A stretch of DNA of 64,000 nt from Lachnospiraceae bacterium (GCA_017450065.1 JAFSYI010000034.1:1-64000); one strand, 5' to 3'; numbered from the stretch's first letter, positions 25,359 to 34,271 are shown. Translations and numbers: made by a program. The notes: generated by a model from the letters alone, not told the origin.

Positions 25359-26228
25359 ATGGGCGGAATTTTATCGGGCCTTAACAAGATCGGAATAACA
25401 GGATTAGACAAGATCGATATTTATGCCGAACCGGAAGAGAAGAAGCCTGTTGCCGAAGGAAATCCGGCTCCGGTGATCCCGAAGATCACTGTTATGACAG
25501 AAAGGGATTATCTGTTTCCGAAGAGTCATACCTGCCCGGTCTGTTATAAAGAATTCAAAACACCTACGGTAAGGGTGAACAAGTTAAAGCCACGCGGAGT
25601 CGATACGGATCTCAGGCCCAGATTTGAAGGGATAGATCCTCTTAAATATGATATAGTTCTGTGTCATGAATGCGGATATGCTGCTCTCGGAAACTATTTT
25701 GACAAGCTTTCGGCCACTCAGATAAAGCTTATAAAACAGGGGATCAGCAAGAATTACAGAAGGATATCCGAGAGCGATACCTATACCTACGACCAGGCTT
25801 TTATGAGATTTCAGCTTGCGCTTGGGAATGCGGTGGTTAAAAGGGCCAAAGCCGGCGAGAAGGCTTATCTGTGCCTTAAGATGGCATGGATACTCCGCGG
25901 TAAACGTGAAGCCATAGACTCCGGTCTTGAGGTGTGCGATGAAGGCGATTATGCAACGTTAATACAGGAAATAGAGCAGAGCCAGATGGAGCTTCTGGAA
26001 AATGCCGTTGAAGGTTTCATGAGTGCTAAATCCAACGAGACCTTTCCCATCTGCGGAATGGATAAGAATACGCTGGAGTATATTATCGCAGTCGAGTCCG
26101 TAAAGCTTGAGAAATACGATATTGCTTCCCGGATGCTTGATGGACTGCTTGAGAGGCCTTCGGTAAACAAGGTGATGAAAAAGAAATGCGAAGAAATGAA
26201 AGAACAGATCGGTCACCTCGGGTTTTAA
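25359..26228 (+). CDS. DUF2225 family protein
   Basis: A 289-residue cytoplasmic protein with two CxxC pairs (HTCPVCYKEFKTP and VLCHECGYAALG), likely one zinc site, followed by a helical TPR-like C-terminal half. The family has no established function. GAAAGAGG lies seven to ten bases before the ATG. A possible promoter is TTGCTG (25294-25299), 17 bases, TAGAAT (25317-25322). A hairpin after the gene (26268-26291) may end its transcript. Confidence 0.85.
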   Translation: MGGILSGLNKIGITGLDKIDIYAEPEEKKPVAEGNPAPVIPKITVMTERDYLFPKSHTCPVCYKEFKTPTVRVNKLKPRGVDTDLRPRFEGIDPLKYDIVLCHECGYAALGNYFDKLSATQIKLIKQGISKNYRRISESDTYTYDQAFMRFQLALGNAVVKRAKAGEKAYLCLKMAWILRGKREAIDSGLEVCDEGDYATLIQEIEQSQMELLENAVEGFMSAKSNETFPICGMDKNTLEYIIAVESVKLEKYDIASRMLDGLLERPSVNKVMKKKCEEMKEQIGHLGF

Positions 26229-26267
26229 CGGCAAGGCTGATAATGTCATGAATCATATTAAGGCTGT

Positions 26268-26291
26268 AAATCCATGCTCCGGCATGGATTT
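26268..26291 (+). terminator. hairpin after the DUF2225 gene
   Basis: AAATCCATGC-TCCG-GCATGGATTT is a perfect 10-base stem with a four-base loop. Only a weak T-rich tail follows, so it is a probable but not strong terminator. Confidence 0.6.
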
Positions 26292-26324
26292 ATTGTACTG
26301 ACAGTAAATTAAAGAGGATTTGTA

Positions 26325-26627
26325 ATGTCTACACAGAACGAATACAGGGAAGAAACAAAGGACCGGATAAGAGAACCGAAAAAATACAGTGTTGTAATGA
26401 TCAATGATGATTTTACAACGATGGATTTTGTTGTTGATATCCTGATGGATATTTTTAACAAGAACAGAGATGATGCAAATACTCTGATGCTTACCGTTCA
26501 CAGGAACGGAAGGGCCGTGGTGGGTGTATATCCTTATGATATCGCGCTGACCAAGGTTAATAAGGCCACGGAGAGAGCCAAGAAGGAAGGCTTTCCCTTC
26601 AGAATGTCTATAGTAGAGGACTTATGA
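26325..26627 (+). CDS. clpS: ClpS adaptor of the ClpAP protease
   Basis: A 100-residue protein with the ClpS core YSVVMINDDFTTMDFVV and LTVHRNGRAVVGVYPYDIA. These form the pocket that binds N-terminal destabilising residues and the surface that docks on ClpA. It delivers N-degron substrates and inhibits other ClpA substrates. The stop is one base before the clpA ATG, so the two are translationally coupled. AGAGGA precedes the ATG. Confidence 0.93.
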   Translation: MSTQNEYREETKDRIREPKKYSVVMINDDFTTMDFVVDILMDIFNKNRDDANTLMLTVHRNGRAVVGVYPYDIALTKVNKATERAKKEGFPFRMSIVEDL

Positions 26628-26628
26628 T

Positions 26629-29097
26629 ATGAATCTGAGTAAGGAAGCGGCGGCTATGCTGAGGGATTCGATCATGTATGCCGCGGAACACAGATATGAA
26701 TATGTTACACCGGAGATACTCATACTGATGCTGTGTGATAATGATGATTTTAAAACGGCATTCACACAGTGCGGAGGCGATATTTACAGTCTCAAAGAGG
26801 ATCTTAAGAGCTACGGTGAGCAGTATATCGAGCATGGGGACGGATCAGACGGGGATCCGGATGAAGGCATGGGAAGCCTGAGCGAACCCGAGCTTTCGAT
26901 AGGAGTGGCCTATGTCCTTGCAGGCGCAGGAGAGCAGGCAATAAGCAGCGGAAGAAATGAAATAGATGTAAGGCATATAGTTCATGCCGTCTGGCAGCTG
27001 CCTGAGAGCTATGCTGTTTATTATATGGAACGGCAGGGCGTTGACAAGGCGGATATGCTGGGCGTAATGAGTGAGTTAAGCGATGATGACGAGCCGGTGG
27101 TCATGGAGAGTGCGTCAAAAGTCAAAGGCAGTGCCGTTAAATCATACGCACCCTGTATCAATGATATGCTCGACGGAGTAAATCCGCTTATCGGAAGAGA
27201 GGATGAGTTGGAGCGGACAATACAGATACTGTGCAGGAAGGATAAGAACAATCCGCTTCATATCGGGGATCCGGGCGTCGGTAAGACGGCAATAACCTAT
27301 GGTCTTGCACAGAGGATAAACAGCGGAGACGTGCCTGATGTTTTAAAGGGAAGCCGGATATTTTCACTGGATCTTGGCGGAATGCTTGCGGGGAGCCAGT
27401 ACAGGGGTGACTTTGAAAACAGGCTTAAGAAGGTGCTTACCGAAATAGACAAGGAAGAGAAGCCGATCATTTATATAGATGAGATCCATAATATATCAGG
27501 TGCGGGAGCCGTGAGCGGGAGCTCGTTCGATGCCGCGAATATGCTTAAGCCGTATCTTGCCGGCGGTCACATCCGGTTTATCGGAGCGACGACGTATGAG
27601 GAGTATAAGAAGCATTTTGAAAAGAATAAGAGCCTCGTAAGACGGTTCCAGAATGTGGATATAAAGGAACCTTCGGAGGAGGAAACGGTTAAGATCCTTA
27701 AGGGCTTAAAGCAGGGATATGAGGACTTCCACGGTGTGACCTATGCCGAGGGTGTGATCGAATATGCCGTTGCGATGAGTGCAAAATATATCAATGAAAG
27801 ATTCCTTCCGGATAAGGCGATAGATATAATCGATGAAGCCGGTGCCTACAGGAAGCTGCACCCTGTGGTTTCCGTTAAGGATATTATCGGGCAGGCAGGC
27901 GGATATTCATCCGGAAATACCGGTGAACAGACAGGAGATCCGGAAGCTGCATACGGCTTCGGACCGGATGGTGACAGGACATATGGGATTGAGTATGATT
28001 CGATAGAAGGGATAGAGGGTCTGACACGTTCGGATGAAGGTGATCCCGACGGCGGACAGGTTGACGTCTCCGGAATAATCAAACAGGGCGACCAGGTGGT
28101 GGACAGGGACATAGTGGCTAAGGTGCTTACTAAGATCTGCCGTGTTCCCATAGAGAGCGTTGAGACTGAGGAAAACGAGAACCTTATACATCTTGAGGAT
28201 AAGCTTAAGGATCAGATATTCGGACAGGATGAAGCCATAGCACAGGCTGTAAATGCAGTAAAATTCTCTTATGCCGGACTGCTGGAGGATAATAAGCCGC
28301 TTGCGAGCCTTCTGTTCGTGGGTCCCACAGGTGTGGGAAAGACAGAGGTGGCAAGATGCCTTGCAAAAGAACTGGGCGTTAAGCTTATAAGGTTTGACAT
28401 GAGTGAATACGGTGAAAAGCATGCGGTTGCGAAGCTCATAGGCTCTCCTGCGGGTTATGTCGGTTATGAGGAAGGCGGTCTGCTTACGGAAGAGATACGG
28501 AAGAATCCGTCCTCTGTACTTTTGCTTGATGAGGTCGAAAAGGCTCATCCGGATATTTACAGCGTACTGCTTCAGGTCATGGATTATGCCACCCTTACAG
28601 ACAACCAGGGCAGGAAGGCTGATTTTTCCAATGTTGTCATCATAATGACTTCCAATGCGGGGGCTAACAGGATAGGTAAGAAGGGAATAGGCTTTCAGAG
28701 CGGATATCAGGATGACAGTATCCTTATGGAGGAGGTTAAACGGGTTTTCCAGCCTGAATTCCGTAACCGGCTGAACAAGATCGTTGTTTTTAACGGTATG
28801 GATGACGATATGGGCTCGCGCATAGTTAATAAGAAGCTTAAAGAACTTAAGGAGATGCTGCTAAAGAAGAAGGTGGAACTTACCGCAGATGACAGTGCGG
28901 TCGGACTGCTTAAGGAAAAGGGCATCAGCAGGGAGTTCGGGGCAAGGGAGGTAGACCGTGTCATAAGGAATGACATAAAGCCTCTGTTTGTTGACGAGAT
29001 CCTGTTCGGAAGGCTTAAGGACGGCGGAGAGCTTACGCTGACTGCCGGGGGGGATGAATTTAAGATCTGTATTAACGATTCATTGGCATTGCGTTAG
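26629..29097 (+). CDS. clpA: ClpA-type AAA+ unfoldase
   Basis: An 822-residue two-ring unfoldase that feeds proteins to ClpP. It has an N-domain (1-150), D1 with GDPGVGKTA and IIYIDEIHNISGAGA, and D2 with GPTGVGKTE and LLLDEVEKAHPDI. An IGF ClpP-docking loop occurs in KKGIGFQSG. An unusual 70-residue acidic, glycine-rich insert (about 420-490, with GEQTGDPEAAYGFGPDGD) separates the end of D1 from the VVDRDIVAKVL segment of D2. It is coupled to clpS. Confidence 0.93.
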   Translation: MNLSKEAAAMLRDSIMYAAEHRYEYVTPEILILMLCDNDDFKTAFTQCGGDIYSLKEDLKSYGEQYIEHGDGSDGDPDEGMGSLSEPELSIGVAYVLAGAGEQAISSGRNEIDVRHIVHAVWQLPESYAVYYMERQGVDKADMLGVMSELSDDDEPVVMESASKVKGSAVKSYAPCINDMLDGVNPLIGREDELERTIQILCRKDKNNPLHIGDPGVGKTAITYGLAQRINSGDVPDVLKGSRIFSLDLGGMLAGSQYRGDFENRLKKVLTEIDKEEKPIIYIDEIHNISGAGAVSGSSFDAANMLKPYLAGGHIRFIGATTYEEYKKHFEKNKSLVRRFQNVDIKEPSEEETVKILKGLKQGYEDFHGVTYAEGVIEYAVAMSAKYINERFLPDKAIDIIDEAGAYRKLHPVVSVKDIIGQAGGYSSGNTGEQTGDPEAAYGFGPDGDRTYGIEYDSIEGIEGLTRSDEGDPDGGQVDVSGIIKQGDQVVDRDIVAKVLTKICRVPIESVETEENENLIHLEDKLKDQIFGQDEAIAQAVNAVKFSYAGLLEDNKPLASLLFVGPTGVGKTEVARCLAKELGVKLIRFDMSEYGEKHAVAKLIGSPAGYVGYEEGGLLTEEIRKNPSSVLLLDEVEKAHPDIYSVLLQVMDYATLTDNQGRKADFSNVVIIMTSNAGANRIGKKGIGFQSGYQDDSILMEEVKRVFQPEFRNRLNKIVVFNGMDDDMGSRIVNKKLKELKEMLLKKKVELTADDSAVGLLKEKGISREFGAREVDRVIRNDIKPLFVDEILFGRLKDGGELTLTAGGDEFKICINDSLALR

Positions 29098-29126
29098 TCT
29101 GTGCCTTTGTACTTGAGAAACGTAAA

Positions 29127-29157
29127 ATATACGGATGCTGATGCAGCATCCGTATAT
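29127..29157. terminator. bidirectional terminator between clpA and the Sel1-like gene
   Basis: ATATACGGATGCTG and CAGCATCCGTATAT form a perfect 14-base stem around ATG, between two convergent genes. Upstream AAAA and downstream CTGTTT give moderate tails in both directions. Confidence 0.8.
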
Positions 29158-29190
29158 CTGTTTAGTGTGATATTGTATCCGGTATGGCTT

Positions 29191-30264
29191 TTACAGCTCG
29201 ATCGCAAGATCATATACCCGCGGATTCAGCTGCTTTATGCAGTCCATGTGTTCGTTCATCAGTTCAATATTATTATCATAGTCCTTATGGAAATACTTTA
29301 TGAGGTTATAAAATGCCCAGGCAGAGTTGCTGTCAGGGTATTTTGTTGCTTTAAGGAAGTATTCCCTGGCAAGAGCCCTGTTTATATGGGAATGGCTTAT
29401 CGCACAGCCGCCGTCTGACGAATGGATCTCTCCGGTCATATATAAAAGACCGAGCCGGTTGGCGGCATAGGGTTCGTATTTATCTGCCGATGCCTTTAAC
29501 AGTCCGGCATATTCGTTCACCGTATCTTCAAGCACCTCTATGCTGCTCCCTTCTTCAACTGAGGTAACGATAAGATCGGCAAGATAAGCTGCCTTGTTAT
29601 TGCATGCGTAAACATATCCGCATTCAACGGCTTTATCAAGACACGCTTCGGAAGCCTTCAACCAGGCTTCGGGAGTATCCATTACACCGGTCTGCAGGCC
29701 TGCCTTTACAAAATTATGATTTTCCAGACTATCCTTAACCGCCGGAAGGAGTCCGCTGTAGAGAGCGCTGTCGCCGGCGGCTTCCCTCAGTATCCTTCCT
29801 ATAAGATTCAGGGCTTCGGGTGATCCGGTATGTTCGACACAGGCACACGAAAGCAGAAGAGCGGTGTTAAGGCGCTGCGCGCGGGTCATTGATTCAATGG
29901 CTCCTATCCTTCCGCAGTTTCTTAAGGGATCCGTTCTTTTATAATCGATGAGGTATAATCCCAGCATCCTGAAAGCGTGCGGATATGAATGGCCGCTGCA
30001 TACCCATGATCCGTCGTCGGCTATGGTTATTCCCGAAGCTTTGAGATAGAGGCTGAAGGCCTCGCGGTAAGGATCGGGGCGGTATATTTTCTTATAATAG
30101 ATCAGGTCCGCATACAGCTTGCGGGCTACAGTATTTCCTGAGTCGGCGGTATACATTATTCCTCTTTCCGCATTGGGGGATGACACTCCCGAGCTTGTGA
30201 GTATATTGATGGTGTATTCCTTAAGGTCGGTTTCGTAACTTCCGTCACATGTAAAGATGTTCAT
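29191..30264 (-). CDS. Sel1/TPR-like repeat protein of unknown function
   Basis: A 357-residue, largely helical, soluble protein. The C-terminal half has Sel1-like features (NRLGLLYMTGEIHSS; ALAREYFLKATKYPDSNSAWAFYNL). The N-terminal half has AFRMLGLYLIDYK and repeated A/L-rich helices. Such repeats bind other proteins; no catalytic site is visible. ATG 30264 is chosen because GGAGGAG is directly upstream; an in-frame ATG further up at 30321 would precede that site. It follows the SDR gene on the same strand by 103 bases. Confidence 0.65.
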   Translation of the reverse strand: MNIFTCDGSYETDLKEYTINILTSSGVSSPNAERGIMYTADSGNTVARKLYADLIYYKKIYRPDPYREAFSLYLKASGITIADDGSWVCSGHSYPHAFRMLGLYLIDYKRTDPLRNCGRIGAIESMTRAQRLNTALLLSCACVEHTGSPEALNLIGRILREAAGDSALYSGLLPAVKDSLENHNFVKAGLQTGVMDTPEAWLKASEACLDKAVECGYVYACNNKAAYLADLIVTSVEEGSSIEVLEDTVNEYAGLLKASADKYEPYAANRLGLLYMTGEIHSSDGGCAISHSHINRALAREYFLKATKYPDSNSAWAFYNLIKYFHKDYDNNIELMNEHMDCIKQLNPRVYDLAIEL

Positions 30265-30367
30265 TTCTCCTCCTTTGCCGGTTGGGCATACTGTCTTTTG
30301 ACTAAGGCCATACCTGTTCATTATGGCAGGTATCTGATTTCGTGACCGGTCTGTACCCTGCGCCTGC

Positions 30368-31090
30368 TCAGATCCATCCTCCGTCGAGGGTGATTATCTG
30401 TCCGGTCAGATAATCGTTCCCGGTACACAGCTGCACGGCCAGTCTTGCAACCTCTCCCGGCTGTCCCATCCTGTCCGCGGGGATACCGGAGACTATTTCA
30501 TTTATTTCTTCTTTATTGAAAATACTGTTCATATCTGTATCGATCATTCCGCATGCTATGGCGTTTACCTGGATGTTACTGGGCGCCAGTTCTTTTGCGA
30601 GTGCCTTTGTAAAAGCATTCAGTCCTCCCTTTGCTGCCGAGTAGGCTACCTCCATTGATGCGCCGTGTTCACCCCAGACCGATGATATGTTAAGGATCTT
30701 GCCTTTTTTCTCCCTGAGCATAAGCGGTATTGCCAGCCTTGATGTATAGAAGGCACTGCTCAGGTTGGCTGATATGATATGATCCCAGTCCTGCGGACTC
30801 ATGTCCTGTGTAAGACCGTGATATGATAAACCTGCATTATTTATAAGTACATCCAGTCTGCCGGTCTCCCTGAAGAGTTCATCCGCATTTTCGTGTTCGG
30901 CAAGATCTCCCGTGAAGGTCCTGCAACTGACTTTGTACCGGGCCTTGAGTTCGTCGGAAAGCTGCCTCAGCATTTCGGCGTTTTTCAGGCAGGTTATCGT
31001 AAGATCGTAGCCGTTTGCAGCGAATTCCCGGGCGAGTGCCCTGCCTATCCCGCGTGAAGCTCCTGTTATTACGGCATGTTTTCTGTCCAT
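30368..31090 (-). CDS. short-chain dehydrogenase/reductase (FabG-like)
   Basis: A 240-residue classical SDR: cofactor motif TGASRGIG near the start, NNAG, ISS followed by the catalytic YSAAK, and the C-terminal LTGQIITLDGGWI. It resembles FabG-type reductases, including the small YmfI-like ones; the substrate cannot be told from sequence. ATG 31090 gives the usual N-terminus MDRKHAVITGASRG. An in-frame ATG at 31123 has no ribosome site and lies at the edge of a MITE-like element. Confidence 0.88.
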   Translation of the reverse strand: MDRKHAVITGASRGIGRALAREFAANGYDLTITCLKNAEMLRQLSDELKARYKVSCRTFTGDLAEHENADELFRETGRLDVLINNAGLSYHGLTQDMSPQDWDHIISANLSSAFYTSRLAIPLMLREKKGKILNISSVWGEHGASMEVAYSAAKGGLNAFTKALAKELAPSNIQVNAIACGMIDTDMNSIFNKEEINEIVSGIPADRMGQPGEVARLAVQLCTGNDYLTGQIITLDGGWI

Positions 31091-31128
31091 GGTTTCACGG
31101 CCTTTCGTATATAAGCTGGTCATTTATC

Positions 31129-31252
31129 TATAGTAAACGAAATAAATAATTTCGTTTACTATACCAAATTGATGCACACGATTGCGATAGGATGGGCATC
31201 TTCGATGCCTCGCAATCGGCGCAAAGTGAACGAATTAAATTCGTTCACTATA
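31129..31252. repeat. MITE-like element of three hairpins
   Basis: The 124-base block begins TATAGTAAACGAA and ends TTCGTTCACTATA, a 12/13 inverted match. It contains three stems: TATAGTAAACGAAAT / ATTTCGTTTACTATA (31129-31163, perfect 15-base arms); GATTGCGA / TCGCAATC with inner GGCATC / GATGCC (31180-31217); and AGTGAACGAATT / AATTCGTTCACT (31225-31249, perfect 12-base arms). It sits in the divergent gap between the SDR and trxB. Confidence 0.8.
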
Positions 31253-31480
31253 AATTACACTTGAATTACAGATTTATTGGTTGGATCAGCCGGTCTGTAT
31301 TTTAGCTTTTTGGGTTGTATTTGTAAACTGTACAATATATAATATACAAAATATTGTATTTCCGGTCAAGGATACTACAAAATGCGCGAATCGGCGCTGC
31401 TGTACTGTTACCGCATACCGGATCAGCTTACAGTTGTACAAAATATGATGTAAATCATGTTCAATCACAGGAGGGTTAAT

Positions 31481-32431
31481 ATGGCGGAATTATATGATCT
31501 TATCATTGCGGGAGCCGGTCCGGCAGGACTTACGGCTGCGATTTATGCGGCAAGGGCCGAGCTTAAGGTTATTCTTATCGAAAAGAACTACATAAACGGG
31601 GGACAGATAATAAACACTTACGAGATAGACAATTATCCGGGAATGCCCGGGCTGTCCGGTATGGATCTTGCAACGAAGATGTCGGAACACGTTGATAAAT
31701 ACGGCGTTAAGAGAGAGATCGCCGATATAACCGGTCTGGATCTGGCAGGGGATGTGAAGAAGGTCATCACCGACAAAGGAACATACGAAGCCAGAGCTGT
31801 TATGCTTGCGACAGGCAATTCTCCCGGAAAGCTCATGGTAAAGGGTGAAGAGGAGCTTGCAGGTATGGGTGTATCCTATTGTGCCACCTGTGACGGTGCC
31901 TTCTTCAGGAAGAAGACGGTTGCGGTCATCGGAGGCGGTGATGTTGCTGTCGAGGATGCCATTTTCCTCGCCAGAGGCTGTGCGAAGGTTTATATCGTAC
32001 ACAGGAGAGATGAGCTCAGAGCGGCCAAGACCCTGCAGACTGCTTTGTTTGCCTGCGATAATGTTGAGCCTGTATGGAATACTGTTCTTAAGGAAATATC
32101 CGGAAACGGTATGGTGGAAAAAATAGTTGTTTCCAATGTAAAAGACGGAAGCGAGAAGGAGATAGAGGTCAACGGTGTATTCATTGCCGTCGGAAATACT
32201 CCCAACAATTCATATATAAAGGGAGGAACCGACAGGGATTCACTTAAGGACGGAGAGCTTCTTCTTGATGCAAAGGGCTATGTGGTGGCCGGTGAAGACT
32301 GCGCAACCAATATCCCCGGTGTATACGCGATAGGCGATATAAGGAGCAAGGCATTAAGACAGGTATCTACAGCGGTTGCCGACGGAGCCAATGCTGTTTA
32401 TGCTGCCGAGAAATATCTTCTGGGTGCATGA
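31481..32431 (+). CDS. trxB: thioredoxin reductase
   Basis: A 316-residue flavoprotein that passes electrons from NAD(P)H to thioredoxin. FAD site GAGPAGLTAAIYAARA, redox pair CATCDG, second nucleotide site GGGDVAVEDA, and C-terminal YAIGDIRSKALRQVSTAVADGA. ATG 31481 is chosen because AGGAGG is at 31468-31473; an in-frame ATG at 31457 would lie upstream of it. The upstream region to 31253 is AT-rich and must contain the promoter. Confidence 0.93.
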   Translation: MAELYDLIIAGAGPAGLTAAIYAARAELKVILIEKNYINGGQIINTYEIDNYPGMPGLSGMDLATKMSEHVDKYGVKREIADITGLDLAGDVKKVITDKGTYEARAVMLATGNSPGKLMVKGEEELAGMGVSYCATCDGAFFRKKTVAVIGGGDVAVEDAIFLARGCAKVYIVHRRDELRAAKTLQTALFACDNVEPVWNTVLKEISGNGMVEKIVVSNVKDGSEKEIEVNGVFIAVGNTPNNSYIKGGTDRDSLKDGELLLDAKGYVVAGEDCATNIPGVYAIGDIRSKALRQVSTAVADGANAVYAAEKYLLGA

Positions 32432-32457
32432 TGCCAAAAGCTGTTGATATGTAAATG

Positions 32458-32476
32458 TGTTAACAAAAAGTTAACA
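32458..32476. promoter_or_regulatory. perfect inverted repeat after trxB
   Basis: TGTTAAC-AAAAA-GTTAACA. It may be part of a terminator-like hairpin after trxB or a protein-binding site upstream of the hydrolase gene. Its half-sites resemble Rex half-sites, but the seven-base separation of TGTTAA and TTAACA does not fit. Confidence 0.4.
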
Positions 32477-32521
32477 ATTTGCCTTTTCAGCCCATGTATT
32501 CAAGGTCCTGTGGCCGGATTG

Positions 32522-32535
32522 CGAACGGGTGTTCG
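32522..32535. promoter_or_regulatory. LexA (SOS) box candidate upstream of the hydrolase gene
   Basis: CGAACGGGTGTTCG, with outer pairs extending it to TTGCGAAC-GGGT-GTTCGCAA (32519-32538). The Gram-positive LexA consensus is CGAAC-RNRY-GTTYG/C, and every position fits. It is centred about 30 bases upstream of the -35 box of the hydrolase gene, so repression from here is possible but not the usual overlap. Confidence 0.5.
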
Positions 32536-32555
32536 CAAAAACGGGTTAAATTGAG

Positions 32556-32617
32556 TTGACAAAGATATGACATAGTGTTATATTTGCATGAGCGACGAAA
32601 TGTAACCTTTTTGTAAC
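32556..32617 (+). promoter_or_regulatory. strong promoter followed by a WalR-type box
   Basis: TTGACA at 32556-32561, exactly 17 bases, TATATT at 32579-32584. Downstream, TGTAAC-CTTTT-TGTAAC (32601-32617) fits the WalR/YycF consensus of two TGTWAH repeats five bases apart. WalR controls peptidoglycan hydrolases in Firmicutes, which is what the next gene encodes. A position after the start site suggests repression. Confidence 0.6.
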
Positions 32618-32631
32618 ATGTGGAGGAATAT

Positions 32632-34215
32632 ATGACGAGAAGTGTAATCAGAGTTGCGGCACTGGGTCTTACGGCTGCAATTGTTATTACAGGAAGCTTT
32701 TCAACAACAGTAAGCGCTGCAACGGCTGCATCGGTTCTTCCGTCAGGCGGCGGTATCCTGGCAACGGGAAGCGGCGTATCAATAAAGGATATCAAGGCCG
32801 AAAGAGCAAGAAGTGCAGCACAGCAGAAGGCTCAGGAGCTTCATAACAGCGTTAACAGCATTAATGAAAAGACAGAGTCGGGTAAAGAAGTCCTTACCGC
32901 AAGTACAAGTGATAAGATCGATATATCGATAAAGGCAGAGACGCCTGCATCAAAGGCAGTCAGGAATTCCGAGACTCTTAACGGAACGGCCATAGTCGGA
33001 AGTGCCGCGGAAGGTGCTTCGATGACGGTAACCGAAACAGAGGAAGCAAGGGAACTCATAGCGACTCCCACTCCGGAACCCGAGCCTGAGACGGTAAGTG
33101 AGGACCAGATCTCCGTAAGCGAGAACCAGGCTACGGTAAGCGGTGATTCGGTATCGGAGAATCAGGTCGAGCCTGAAGAAAAGAAGGAAGAAAAGGTTGA
33201 GGAGAAGAAGGACGGCCCCACAATAGAGGTTTATCTGGCATCAGGTAAGTTCGATAACGGGGATGAGGATTTCTCAAACCTGATAATCGCCGATGTTTCC
33301 TATTATGTTAATGTAAGAGACATTCCCAGTGAGGACGGCGAGGTTGTAGGTAAGCTGTACAAGAATTCGGCAGGTGAATGGCTGGATAAGGACGGCGACT
33401 GGTATAAGATCAAATCCGGAAATGTAACCGGTTATGTTAAGAGCGAGTTTGTTGTGAGCGGTGAGGCTGCAGTCGAGATGGCTAAGAAAGTCGGCGAACG
33501 TGTGGCAGTCGTTACAACCACAACTCTTAAGGTAAGAGAAGAGGCAAGCCTTGATTCATCGGTTCTTGGTCTTGTTCCCATGGAGGACAGGCTGACTGTA
33601 GTGGAAGAAACCGATGAATGGGTTAAGGTTTCGATAGAGGAAGGTGACGGATGGGTAAGCAAAGAATTCGTTACCGTATCCACAGAGTTCCCGAAGGCAG
33701 AGAGCAAGGCTGAAGAGGAAGCACGTCTCCGTAAGGAAGAGGCGGCAAGGCAGGCAGCCATTGCGGCAGCCAACAGGGCAGCTGCAGCAAAGAAGGGTGC
33801 CAAAGGCGGCAAGTCCGGCGGCAGGAGTGGCAAGTCCGGCGGAGGAGTTACCTACTCGGCATCGGGTGGCGGTGCAGGCGGTTCGGTTGCCAATTACGCA
33901 TTACAGTTTGTCGGAAATCCTTATGTATACGGTGGTTCGAGCCTGACAGGCGGAACGGACTGCTCCGGATTCACGATGAGTGTATACAGGAACTTCGGCG
34001 TATCACTTCCTCATTCGTCAGGTGCGCAGAGGAGTGTCGGATACAGTGTAGGCGGTCTTGGAAATGCTCAGGCAGGCGATATCGTATGTTACTCGGGTCA
34101 TGTAGGTATCTACATCGGCGGTGGCCAGATAGTACATGCAAGTACGGCTTCAACCGGTATCAAGGTGTCGAATGCAGGTTACAGAAATGTTTTGGATGTA
34201 AGACGAATATTCTGA
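32632..34215 (+). CDS. secreted NlpC/P60 peptidoglycan hydrolase with two SH3b domains
   Basis: A 527-residue exported protein. The signal peptide is about residues 1-27 (ending TTVSAA). A disordered, glutamate-rich stretch follows, then two bacterial SH3 domains (about 218-278 and 286-348), a coiled, alanine- and lysine-rich linker, a G/S/K-rich linker, and an NlpC/P60 domain with C444 in GGTDCSGFT and H490 in SGHVGIYIG. It should cut peptide cross-bridges in the cell wall during growth or division. ATG 32632 follows GGAGG. A strong terminator closes the gene. Confidence 0.92.
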   Translation: MTRSVIRVAALGLTAAIVITGSFSTTVSAATAASVLPSGGGILATGSGVSIKDIKAERARSAAQQKAQELHNSVNSINEKTESGKEVLTASTSDKIDISIKAETPASKAVRNSETLNGTAIVGSAAEGASMTVTETEEARELIATPTPEPEPETVSEDQISVSENQATVSGDSVSENQVEPEEKKEEKVEEKKDGPTIEVYLASGKFDNGDEDFSNLIIADVSYYVNVRDIPSEDGEVVGKLYKNSAGEWLDKDGDWYKIKSGNVTGYVKSEFVVSGEAAVEMAKKVGERVAVVTTTTLKVREEASLDSSVLGLVPMEDRLTVVEETDEWVKVSIEEGDGWVSKEFVTVSTEFPKAESKAEEEARLRKEEAARQAAIAAANRAAAAKKGAKGGKSGGRSGKSGGGVTYSASGGGAGGSVANYALQFVGNPYVYGGSSLTGGTDCSGFTMSVYRNFGVSLPHSSGAQRSVGYSVGGLGNAQAGDIVCYSGHVGIYIGGGQIVHASTASTGIKVSNAGYRNVLDVRRIF

Positions 34216-34236
34216 TCGGATATAATAAGAAGGCTG

Positions 34237-34271
34237 ATCCCCCCGGAATCATTATTCCGGGGGATTTTTTT
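34237..34271 (+). terminator. rho-independent terminator of the hydrolase gene
   Basis: ATCCCCC(C)GGAAT pairs with ATTCCGGGGGAT around a short CATT loop, followed by a run of T. It is a textbook terminator 22 bases after the stop. Confidence 0.93.

Noticed and set aside
32458-32476. Rex operator downstream of trxB.
   Set aside because: Half-sites resemble Rex, but TGTTAA and TTAACA are seven bases apart rather than four; kept only as an inverted repeat.
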